Assembly: GCA_027073875.1 (NCBI GenBank) | Contig: JALTEO010000223.1 | Coordinates: forward strand, 1-7,753 | Origin: Bacteroidales bacterium | GTDB lineage: Bacteria > Bacteroidota > Bacteroidia > Bacteroidales > JALTDM01 | DNA: 7,753 nucleotides | Reading direction: 5' to 3' | Shown: piece by piece, positions 1 through 6,759 of the stretch | How the letters are laid out: every line of letters begins with the position of its first letter | Numbering within the stretch: position 1 is the first letter of the stretch | The notes under the pieces: generated by a model | What the model saw: the letters and a program-made list of their open reading frames with translations, nothing else | Told to the model about the DNA's origin: nothing | Databases searched by the model: none | Program-made: the position numbers and the translations under genes

Positions 1-492
1 ATTAAGGACTTCGGGGTAAAATCCAAACAATAATCTATTCTCTAATTGTTGTTCGGATTTTACAAAACCTTCTTTTTTCTCAAATTCTTCCCAAGATATT
101 GGAAATAATTCATATTCCCATTTTCTGCCTGTTAATGGTTCATTTAATTTATTCCCCAAATCAAAAGACGATGAACCAGAAACAAATAATTGAACTTTTT
201 TAAATTGGTCAGTAATAATTTTGAGGGTTAAACCTATTCCGGCTATTCGCTGTGCTTCGTCAATAAAAACAATTGTATTTTCCCCCAAAATAGTTCGTAT
301 TTCTTCTGTATTCGGATTTAAAAGCATTTGTCTTATCGAAGGGTCATCTGCATCCAAAAAAAGATATTCTTTACCTTCAAGGACTTTTTTAATCAATGTA
401 GTTTTTCCAACCTGTCTTGCTCCAACAATTATAATTGCTTTTCCACTACCAATCTTATCTCTAATAATATTTTCAACTATTCTTTGATACAT
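1..492 (-). CDS. AAA_14/DUF4143-type P-loop ATPase, N-terminal part (cut by window edge)
   Basis: The frame is open from an ATG at 492-490 to base 1, giving the first 164 residues; the rest lies outside the window. Visible motifs are a Walker A loop GARQVGKTT (residues 24-32), a Walker B strand TIVFIDEAQ (73-81), a sensor-1-like SGSSS (105-109), and the LTGR segment (120-123) followed by ELFPISWEEF, which is typical of AAA_14 ATPases that carry a C-terminal DUF4143 domain. FGFYPEVL near the edge also fits. Complete members are usually about 370-450 residues, so roughly 40% is seen. These proteins are widespread, often patchily distributed, and their cellular role is poorly understood; I assign none. 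The gene lies about 490 bases downstream of polA with its own candidate promoter, so it is probably a separate unit. The ATPase family call is firm; the DUF4143 part is inferred because it is not in view. Confidence 0.88.
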   Translation of the reverse strand, partial: MYQRIVENIIRDKIGSGKAIIIVGARQVGKTTLIKKVLEGKEYLFLDADDPSIRQMLLNPNTEEIRTILGENTIVFIDEAQRIAGIGLTLKIITDQFKKVQLFVSGSSSFDLGNKLNEPLTGRKWEYELFPISWEEFEKKEGFVKSEQQLENRLLFGFYPEVLN

Positions 493-505
493 TTATTTTT
501 TAACA

Positions 506-537
506 CAAAAGTATATCAAATTATCGTAATGACCAAA
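506..537 (-). promoter_or_regulatory. Candidate Bacteroidota-type promoter for the AAA_14 ATPase gene
   Basis: On the minus strand a -33-like TTTG (537-534) is followed after 20 bases by TACTTTTG (513-506), an exact match to the TAnnTTTG -7 consensus of Bacteroidota. Transcription would begin near base 499, leaving a leader of only about 7 bases before the ATG at 492. The leader is A-rich with no Shine-Dalgarno sequence. The motif is short and the region A/T-rich, so a chance match is possible. Confidence 0.45.
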
Positions 538-558
538 AGTTATTACTAAAAGTTATTA
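535..558. repeat. 11-bp tandem direct repeat overlapping the candidate -33 box
   Basis: AAAAGTTATTA occurs at 535-545 and again at 548-558, perfectly, with a 2-base spacer (period 13). The first copy overlaps the candidate -33 box of the ATPase promoter, so it could be an operator, though an A/T-rich chance repeat cannot be excluded. A separate 12-base direct repeat, AAATTATCGTAA, lies nearby at 518-529 and 605-616. Confidence 0.5.
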
Positions 559-783
559 TAATAATTCATTCCAACTACCTTGATGCTGTTCCAACCAAGC
601 AATAAAATTATCGTAAAAACTTACGGAGATAAAATCGTAAAGGATAAAACGCATAATATCAGTCTTCTGTTAGTGGTTTTGTGTAAAATTCCAACCCATT
701 ATTCTTAAAAATTCATCATGAGTAAAGCAAAGGAACTTGTAAAAAATCCGAGAATATACAAATAAAGTAATACATACCTACGC

Positions 784-933
784 ACTTGTCCTCGAGCTTG
801 CTCGGGAAGTGGGTATCTTATCCCACGAAGCACTATTGTTGAGATTCCCAATCGAGTTGGGAATGTTCGGTTTTTAGATTGGCTTAGATTCCGAACTCCC
901 GAAATAAGTTTCGAGGACAGGCAAGTTCGGAAT
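784..933. repeat. Palindromic intergenic element (REP-like or MITE-like)
   Basis: About 150 bases contain several nested inverted repeats: CGAGC/GCTCG (793-797 with 800-804, inside a longer imperfect stem closed by CACTT/AAGTG), GTGGG/CCCAC (809-813 with 822-826), ATTCCCAA/TTGGGAAT (844-851 with 857-864), and ATTCCGAACT/AGTTCGGAAT (888-897 with 924-933) enclosing CGAAA/TTTCG (900-904 with 909-913). The motif TGTCCTCGA...CTT...TCGGGA appears twice in opposite orientation, at 787-807 on the plus strand and 897-919 on the minus strand. The segment is richer in G+C than its flanks. It resembles the interspersed palindromic repeats that I recall from Bacteroidota intergenic regions, but only one element is in this window, so its repeated nature is inference. 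It sits just after polA and could stabilise or terminate that transcript. Confidence 0.65.
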
Positions 934-983
934 GACAGCTTCTTTTTGATTTTGCAAACACAGGATAACAATTTTAGAATTAG

Positions 984-3767
984 TTAATGTGCTTCCAGCC
1001 AGTTTTTCCCTACACCCAAATCAACTTTTAAAGGCACACTGAACTTGTGTACGGTTTCCATTTTGTCAATTATTAAATCGCGAACAATACCCAGCTCTGT
1101 TTGTGGCACATCAAAACATAACTCATCGTGAACCTGCATAATCATTTTTGCTTTCAGGTGCTGTGCTTTCATTTCCTTATGAATATTAATCATCGCCATT
1201 TTTATAATGTCGGCTGCTGTTCCCTGAATCGGCATATTGATGGCATTTCGCTCGGCAAAACTCCGCACGACATGATTACTTGAATTTATATCCGGCAAAT
1301 ATTTGCGTCTGCCGAACAGTGTTTGGGCATAACCGTTTTCACGGGCTTTGGCAATGGTTCTCTCAATATAACCTTTAATGGTCGGGAAGTTTTCAAAATA
1401 ATTATCAATCAACTCTTTAGATTCCGTTCTTGAAATCTGTAGCCGTTCGGACAAACCAAATGCAGAGATGCCATAGATAATTCCGAAATTAGCCACCTTT
1501 GCCTTTTTTCGCATCAATGAAGTTACCGCTTCCGGCGTTACTTTATATATCTTACAAGCTGTTGCCGTATGAATATCCATATTGAGCGAAAACGCTTCCA
1601 ATAAATGTGGGTCTTGGCTGTATTCGGCAAGAATCCTTAACTCAATCTGCGAGTAGTCGGCAGACACAAACCACGCCGACGGCATTTCAGGCACAAAACT
1701 CCGGCGGATTTCGCGTCCTTGTTCATCTTTTATCGGAATATTCTGCAAATTAGGGTTGGCAGAACTCAACCGCCCCGTATTGGCAACTGCCTGATTGTAA
1801 GAAGTATGAATTTTTCCTGTTTTTGAATTTATCAGTTTTGGCAACGCTTCCACATAGGTATTTAACAATTTTGTTAGCGTTCTGAACGATAATACCAACG
1901 GAATAATTTCGTGTTCGTCTTTTAGTTTTACTAATGTTTCTTCGCTTGTAGAATATTGCTTGGTCTTAGTCAGTTTTTGTTTTTTACCTTTGTTGATACC
2001 AAGTTTTTCAAATAGTATTTTCCCAAGTTGTCGTGCCGAAGCAATATTAAATTCCTCTCCGGCAAGTGAAAATATTTTCTGCTGAATATCAGACAGTTGA
2101 TTTTTTAACTCATTATCTATTGTTTTCAGAGATATTAAATCCAAACTTACACCGTTGGTTTCCATTGTCGCTAATACCTCAATCAGCGGCAATTCAATTT
2201 CCCTGAATAATGTCCCAAGTTGATTTTTTTCAATCTCAACAGATAATTTATTGTAAAGTTGTAGCGACAAATCAGCCCGTTCACACAAAAAATTTACAAG
2301 ATTTTCCGAAGGTTGCAATTGGGTGTCAAAAAGTTTCTGCCCTTGTTTGTTCCAAAACTGCGACTCCTCCATTGGCGAGTAATCCAGATACTTGTGTGAC
2401 AAATTTTCAAGTCCGTGCCTTTCGTCAGGATTTATTAAATAATGTGCCAAAAAAATATCAAAAACAGGATAGCAGAAATTCTTTTTCAAGTGACGAAAAA
2501 TAAAAAAATCGTTTTTTGTGTGATAGCCGATTTTAGTAACCGCCTCATCTTTAAAGATAGCAAAAACAGCATCGGAAAAATCAGTATTTAACGGGACAAA
2601 ATAAACTTCGTGTTCGTTAATTGCCAACGATACAGCAATTAGCTCCGCCTCAAAACGATTGACCGTATCAGAATATAAAACACTGTATGCCATTCGTTTT
2701 GTTTGACGAATGCGGGTAAGCAATTGGTCTAACGATTCACGGTTGGCAATTGTTTGGTAATTAACGGTTTCCTTTTTTAACGAGTTCTCAAGCATTGCCT
2801 CCGAGGTATTTGCTTCGTCAAAAAATGAAAGCTGTCCTTCGGATTTCGTTTTAGTTTCTTTTTGTTGAACAGGTTGTGACGATTGAGCAGTAACCTGTAT
2901 GCCACCTAATTTTGACATTACATTGCGAAGTTCATACTGTTTTAATAACGGCAACACTTTTTCTGTGGAAAACTGATTGATTTGAAATAAATCAAAATTG
3001 ACATTCATCTCAATATCAACAACGATGGTAGCCAGTTTTTTTGACAAGAACACATTTTCTTTGCTCTCAATCAATTTTTTGCGAAGTTTCTCAGGCACCT
3101 CGTCAATGTGTTCATAAATATTTTCAACGGAACCAAATTCTGCCACGAGTTGCTGTGCTCCTTTTTCGCCAATGCCTTTTGCCCCGGGAATATTATCAGC
3201 AGAATCGCCCCAGATGGCAAGGATGTCAATAAAATTTTCAACGGAACGGAATCCGAACTTTTCTAAAATATCTTGTGGTTTAATAACCTCATATCCGCTT
3301 GCCTTAGAACGAGGTTTGTACATAAAAATATTTTCATCAAGCAATTGATAAAAATCTTTGTCGGAAGTAAACATATACACCTGAAAGCCCTCTTTGGCGG
3401 CTTTTTTTGCCAAAGCACCTATCACATCATCCGCCTCGTAATTCTCCATTTGCAGATAACTGATGTCCATCGCTTTCAAAATATCTTTCAGGATAGGAAC
3501 AGATGCCTTGATATCTTCCGGTGTTTTTGGGCGGTTAGCTTTATATGCTTGATATTCCTGCTTACGGAATGATGGTTTATCGTCGTCAAAAACCACCACA
3601 AGATGTGATGGATTTTCCTTTTTCAAAATATCAATAATGGTGGACAGAAAACCGTGAAAAATAGAAGTATTAAAACCTTCCGAATTGTGCATAGGTGTAC
3701 GGATAAAGGCATAATAGGAACGAAAGACCAAGGCATACGCATCAACAAGGAAAAACTTCTTTGGCAT
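984..3767 (-). CDS. polA: DNA polymerase I (5' nuclease, degenerate 3'-5' exonuclease, polymerase)
   Basis: This 927-residue protein matches the usual Pol I length and ends in NWLEAH like the family. It fills gaps in DNA repair and removes RNA primers during lagging-strand synthesis. The 5' nuclease domain (about 1-290) keeps its acidic residues: D9, FDDD (60-63), EADD (111-114), SDKD (135-138) and GDSADN (187-192) followed by the helix-hairpin segment IPGAKGIGEKGA. A linker (about 290-337) contains QLSFF (312-316), a possible clamp-binding motif. The 3'-5' exonuclease-like domain (about 338-510) has lost most catalytic residues. The polymerase domain shows NTGRLSSANPNLQNIP, motif A DYSQIELR (D704), motif B with R753, K757, F761 and Y765, and motif C QVHDE (D881, E882). 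I chose the ATG at 3767 because MPKKFFLVDAYALVFRSYYAF matches the family N-terminus; an in-frame ATG at 3788 would add seven residues (MLFCKKK). It follows rluD by 61 bases, probably in the same operon. Confidence 0.97.
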   Translation of the reverse strand: MPKKFFLVDAYALVFRSYYAFIRTPMHNSEGFNTSIFHGFLSTIIDILKKENPSHLVVVFDDDKPSFRKQEYQAYKANRPKTPEDIKASVPILKDILKAMDISYLQMENYEADDVIGALAKKAAKEGFQVYMFTSDKDFYQLLDENIFMYKPRSKASGYEVIKPQDILEKFGFRSVENFIDILAIWGDSADNIPGAKGIGEKGAQQLVAEFGSVENIYEHIDEVPEKLRKKLIESKENVFLSKKLATIVVDIEMNVNFDLFQINQFSTEKVLPLLKQYELRNVMSKLGGIQVTAQSSQPVQQKETKTKSEGQLSFFDEANTSEAMLENSLKKETVNYQTIANRESLDQLLTRIRQTKRMAYSVLYSDTVNRFEAELIAVSLAINEHEVYFVPLNTDFSDAVFAIFKDEAVTKIGYHTKNDFFIFRHLKKNFCYPVFDIFLAHYLINPDERHGLENLSHKYLDYSPMEESQFWNKQGQKLFDTQLQPSENLVNFLCERADLSLQLYNKLSVEIEKNQLGTLFREIELPLIEVLATMETNGVSLDLISLKTIDNELKNQLSDIQQKIFSLAGEEFNIASARQLGKILFEKLGINKGKKQKLTKTKQYSTSEETLVKLKDEHEIIPLVLSFRTLTKLLNTYVEALPKLINSKTGKIHTSYNQAVANTGRLSSANPNLQNIPIKDEQGREIRRSFVPEMPSAWFVSADYSQIELRILAEYSQDPHLLEAFSLNMDIHTATACKIYKVTPEAVTSLMRKKAKVANFGIIYGISAFGLSERLQISRTESKELIDNYFENFPTIKGYIERTIAKARENGYAQTLFGRRKYLPDINSSNHVVRSFAERNAINMPIQGTAADIIKMAMINIHKEMKAQHLKAKMIMQVHDELCFDVPQTELGIVRDLIIDKMETVHKFSVPLKVDLGVGKNWLEAH

Positions 3768-3828
3768 TTTTTTTTTACAAAATAACATTATTTAACGGCA
3801 GGAACGGAGAAAAGTTTTTAACAGGTTA

Positions 3829-4890
3829 TCAGCTTGATACTTTTTCCCATTTCTCCAAAACAGTTTTAAAATCCTCCGGCAACTCTGAATCGAACTGCAC
3901 AAATTTTCCGGTGGTGGGATGTATAAAACCAAGTGTCTTAGCGTGTAATGCTTGTCGTGGCAAAGTGGAAAAACAATTTTTCACAAATTGGTCAAACTTT
4001 GGGAATGGTGCTTGTTGCACAATCTGGTCACCACCATAGGTTTTGTCGCCAAAAAGCGGATGTCCTATGTGTTTGAAATGGATGCGTATCTGATGTGTTC
4101 TACCCGTTTCCAGATTACAAGCTACCAGCGTAGTATATTGAAATCGTTTGAGGACACGGTAATGTGTTACAGCGTGTTTACCCTTTTCAGCATCATCAAA
4201 AACAGTCATTATTCTGCGGTCTCGCGGCGACCGACCAACATTGCCGATAATGGTTCCGGTATCGTCTTTTAAGTTTCCCCACACCAGTGCGTAATAGGTG
4301 CGTTCCACCGTTTTATCAAAAAACTGTTTTGCCAGTTTATGTAATGCCAATTCGGTTTTAGCTATCACTAATAGTCCTGTTGTATCTTTATCAATTCTGT
4401 GCACCAAGCCGTGACGGATATTATTGTCGTCAAATCCTGCACTTTCTCCAAGGTAATATGCCAACGCATTAACCATTGTTCCCGTATAATTTCCGTAACC
4501 GGGATGAACAACCAATCCGGCAGGTTTATTGATAATTAACAAGTCATCATCTTCAAAAACAATATTCAACGGAATATTTTCAGGTACAACTTCAAATTCC
4601 GCAGGATAAGGAAAGACAACGGTAATCACATCCTCCGGCTTAACTTTGTAGTTCGGTTTTACAATCTTCTCATTAACTTTGACATTGCCTGCCGTAATCG
4701 CATTTTGTATTTTATTCCGTGACACACTCTCAATACGATTAACCAAAAATTTGTCAATTCGCAGCAACGACTGTCCTTTATCTACCACAATGTGATGATG
4801 TTCATACATCACCTCATTATCTTCTCGGTCAACAATATTTTCCGGCTTATCGGACAACAATGAATTTTTTTTGTGAGACAATTTCGCCAT
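3829..4890 (-). CDS. rluD: RluD-family 23S rRNA pseudouridine synthase
   Basis: This 353-residue protein belongs to the RluA/RluC/RluD family, which converts uridines of 23S rRNA to pseudouridine; in E. coli RluD acts on helix 69. An S4 RNA-binding domain covers about residues 42-95 (LRIDKFLVNRI ... NVKVNEKIVKPNYKV). The catalytic domain follows from about 108, with LIINKPAGLVVHPG (118-131), the catalytic motif HRIDKDTTGLLVIAKT (D167 is the expected nucleophile) and LETGRTHQIRIH (260-271). The ATG at 4890 lies inside the end of the upstream T9SS gene (44-base overlap), suggesting translational coupling. A second in-frame ATG at 4809 (M28) would remove the overlap, but the acidic leader before YEHHHIVVDKGQ resembles homologues as I remember them, so I keep the longer form with moderate confidence. 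Whether it is strictly RluD or a broader RluD-like enzyme cannot be settled here. Confidence 0.93.
   Translation of the reverse strand: MAKLSHKKNSLLSDKPENIVDREDNEVMYEHHHIVVDKGQSLLRIDKFLVNRIESVSRNKIQNAITAGNVKVNEKIVKPNYKVKPEDVITVVFPYPAEFEVVPENIPLNIVFEDDDLLIINKPAGLVVHPGYGNYTGTMVNALAYYLGESAGFDDNNIRHGLVHRIDKDTTGLLVIAKTELALHKLAKQFFDKTVERTYYALVWGNLKDDTGTIIGNVGRSPRDRRIMTVFDDAEKGKHAVTHYRVLKRFQYTTLVACNLETGRTHQIRIHFKHIGHPLFGDKTYGGDQIVQQAPFPKFDQFVKNCFSTLPRQALHAKTLGFIHPTTGKFVQFDSELPEDFKTVLEKWEKVSS
4847..4890 (-). other. 44-base overlap of the T9SS gene end and rluD start
   Basis: The same bases encode the last residues of the T9SS sorting domain (GEIVSQKKFIVVR, stop) and, in another frame, the first 14 or so residues of the longer rluD product (MAKLSHKKNSLLSD). 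A run of eight A on the minus strand (plus-strand T run 4865-4872) lies inside. Both readings are visible; translation from the rluD ATG at 4890 is inference. Confidence 0.6.
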
Positions 4891-6715
4891 TCTCAGCTCT
4901 AATTACTAACAAATAGATGCCGACAGGTAATTCCGTAGTAACAATCTCATCAGGAATTTTTGGAAACATCCGGATTGTTTTTCCATAAAGATTCAGAATG
5001 GTGGTAGAAAATCCTGTATTTGTATTTTTTCCTGGAAACTGTAAAAACAACTTATCACGAACAGGATTAGGATAAATAGAAACATTAAATCGTTTGGTTC
5101 GTTGAACAGACGACATATTAATGGTAAAGTCCTTTCCGAAAACAGGACGAATCATTATAGCCCCCGGAATAGTAGATGCCTGCCAATCTCCATAAATATT
5201 ATAAAACACTTTACTGTGTGAATCTCTATTTTTATCAAAGCCCACATTTAGCATATCTTCGGTTGTTTTTTCCCATCCAATAAAAAAGGGTTTTGACAAA
5301 TACATTAGCGTATCAGGCACATAAAGTGTAAATTGGTTTAAACTGTCGGCATATTCAGGTCGCATTCCTATTTCTCTGTAAATCACCGTATCGGGTAATC
5401 CATTTTTCTCTGACCACACCGTAAAAATAAAATATTTCCGGCTGGCATCCTGATAAGTTCTATTAAAAAAAATCTTGACTGCCCGCAGTGTGTCGGGAAT
5501 AACCGGGTCAAAACGATAAGCTAACTTGGCGTGAGCTGTTCCATTGCCAAAGAGTCCAATACCCGCTTCAGGTGTTCCGTCATCGTAAGCATAATAATTA
5601 GAAAATCGCTGATGATATTCAAGCGTATCGTTCCAACGGAATTTTTGATGATCACTAATCGTATCCGTCTCTAAAAAGAAACGGATTTTAAAATCTGCCG
5701 AATCTAAACCATTGGAATGGAAAAGTACTCCTGAAACACCAAGTGTAGAAGTTAAAGTCTTTGTTGAGTTATCCGGAATGTTCTCAGCACCAAATGTTTC
5801 ATTAAATCCGTTACTTGAAAAACGGTCAGACATATTAAATATTCTGTGTTGCACCTGAATACTATCAAGGTCATTTCGTAGGTTTTTAATCTTATAGCTG
5901 AAATTAAGATGACTTTGAGTAGCATCATAATGTGTCCACGGCATAGACTCGTAGTTATTTAAAAAAGAAGTCAGATTATAAACAAATGCAACTTCATCAT
6001 AACTTGTATCCGCTTCATTACGATTACGATCAAGATATACAAAGTCAATATTCCACACATCTCCGTTTCCTGCCCAACTGGCAACAGAATTATCGGCAAT
6101 ACTTCCGTAATTAATAAACCGGAACTGAAATCCTTTTTCCAAATATAAAGGATTTGTAATTGGAATAATAACTTGCCGGAACGGTCTATCTACGCTACCG
6201 GTATCACGCCATACCGTTGCCCAGACAGTATCGGGTGATGTAAATTGAAGGACTAATGAATCCTGATACTCCGGTGCATTACCACTCAGTCCTTGCGGCT
6301 GATAATAAAAACTAAAAAAAATGGTAGTATCTTCCGGATAATCTAAGTTAATAGGTTTGGAAGTTAATTTATCAGCTTCAAAACCGACATTACTTGCATT
6401 GCTGTATATTTCTCCGGTTTGATTCAGCATATCAAAAGTAGCGACACCAATGGATGGCGGATCGTCGCCAAAACACTGATTAATAAATACAAAATTGTCT
6501 TCCCACAAATTTGTATCAGGGTAAATTAACGGCTTTGCAAAGTCATCAAAAAAAGGTAATTCCAATGTGTCAGTATTGCTTCGTAATGGTCTAAGCTGAT
6601 GTTTTTTTGCATATCTCTCAAGAGTAGGATTTGACGATAAACCTACTTCTACTAATTGTGATTTTGCAGTGATTACACACAATAATAAACTCAATATCAA
6701 GAAAGTTCTCCGCAT
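4847..6715 (-). CDS. Secreted protein with T9SS type A C-terminal sorting domain
   Basis: This 622-residue protein begins with a type I signal peptide (MRRTFLILSLLLCVITAKSQ; basic start, hydrophobic core, probable cleavage around residues 17-20, no lipobox). It ends with a type A type IX secretion sorting domain of about 80 residues: SIYPNPVRDKLFLQF (YPNP at 548-551), then ILNLYGKTI, ELPVGIYLLVI and the basic end KKFIVVR. It is therefore expected to cross the outer membrane by T9SS and be attached to the surface or released. The middle is rich in Asp, Asn and aromatic residues and looks like beta-sandwich modules, with PFFDDFAKP near the N-terminus followed by LWEDNFVFIN; I recognise no catalytic motif. 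Similar large proteins of unknown function occur beside PASTA and rluD genes in Bacteroidota as I recall. I chose the ATG at 6715; a TTG immediately upstream would add one residue. It starts 44 bases after the PASTA gene ends. Confidence 0.9.
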   Translation of the reverse strand: MRRTFLILSLLLCVITAKSQLVEVGLSSNPTLERYAKKHQLRPLRSNTDTLELPFFDDFAKPLIYPDTNLWEDNFVFINQCFGDDPPSIGVATFDMLNQTGEIYSNASNVGFEADKLTSKPINLDYPEDTTIFFSFYYQPQGLSGNAPEYQDSLVLQFTSPDTVWATVWRDTGSVDRPFRQVIIPITNPLYLEKGFQFRFINYGSIADNSVASWAGNGDVWNIDFVYLDRNRNEADTSYDEVAFVYNLTSFLNNYESMPWTHYDATQSHLNFSYKIKNLRNDLDSIQVQHRIFNMSDRFSSNGFNETFGAENIPDNSTKTLTSTLGVSGVLFHSNGLDSADFKIRFFLETDTISDHQKFRWNDTLEYHQRFSNYYAYDDGTPEAGIGLFGNGTAHAKLAYRFDPVIPDTLRAVKIFFNRTYQDASRKYFIFTVWSEKNGLPDTVIYREIGMRPEYADSLNQFTLYVPDTLMYLSKPFFIGWEKTTEDMLNVGFDKNRDSHSKVFYNIYGDWQASTIPGAIMIRPVFGKDFTINMSSVQRTKRFNVSIYPNPVRDKLFLQFPGKNTNTGFSTTILNLYGKTIRMFPKIPDEIVTTELPVGIYLLVIRAENGEIVSQKKFIVVR

Positions 6716-6759
6716 CAAAAAAGTATTCGTAATTTACAATTAATTATCCACAATAAAAA

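Larger units (their letters stand above)
493..983. other. Intergenic region between polA and the ATPase gene
   Basis: There is no convincing gene here. The left half (493-720) is A/T-rich and holds the ATPase promoter, the direct repeats and a minus-strand frame (556-654, 32 codons from ATG) that continues upstream in the same frame across a single stop at 672-670. I do not recognise that frame. The right half (about 784-933) holds a cluster of hairpins described separately. No canonical hairpin-plus-T-run terminator for polA is visible; the palindromic element may serve in that role. No tRNA or CRISPR structure was seen. Confidence 0.7.

Noticed and set aside
221..549. Plus-strand open frames of 88 and 73 codons over the left-end ATPase
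   Set aside because: They are antisense to the ATPase frame, which carries clear Walker A and B motifs; the plus-strand translations show no recognisable features.
705..971. 88-codon open frame on the minus strand just downstream of polA
   Set aside because: It runs straight through the hairpin-rich palindromic element, its residues are dictated by the inverted repeats, and it shows no domain or protein-like pattern. It is best explained as a by-product of the repeat.
2210..3572. Three plus-strand open frames of 63-99 codons inside polA
   Set aside because: They are antisense to well-matched Pol I coding sequence with conserved catalytic motifs and have no features of their own.
3761..4272. 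Plus-strand open frames of 92 and 106 codons over the rluD 3' part
   Set aside because: They are antisense shadows of the rluD coding region, including its conserved LETGRTHQIRIH segment.
6661..6715. Lipoprotein signal in the T9SS protein N-terminus
   Set aside because: A Cys follows the hydrophobic run, but the preceding residues are Leu-Leu-Leu rather than a small residue at -1, so no proper lipobox is present and a type I signal peptide fits better.
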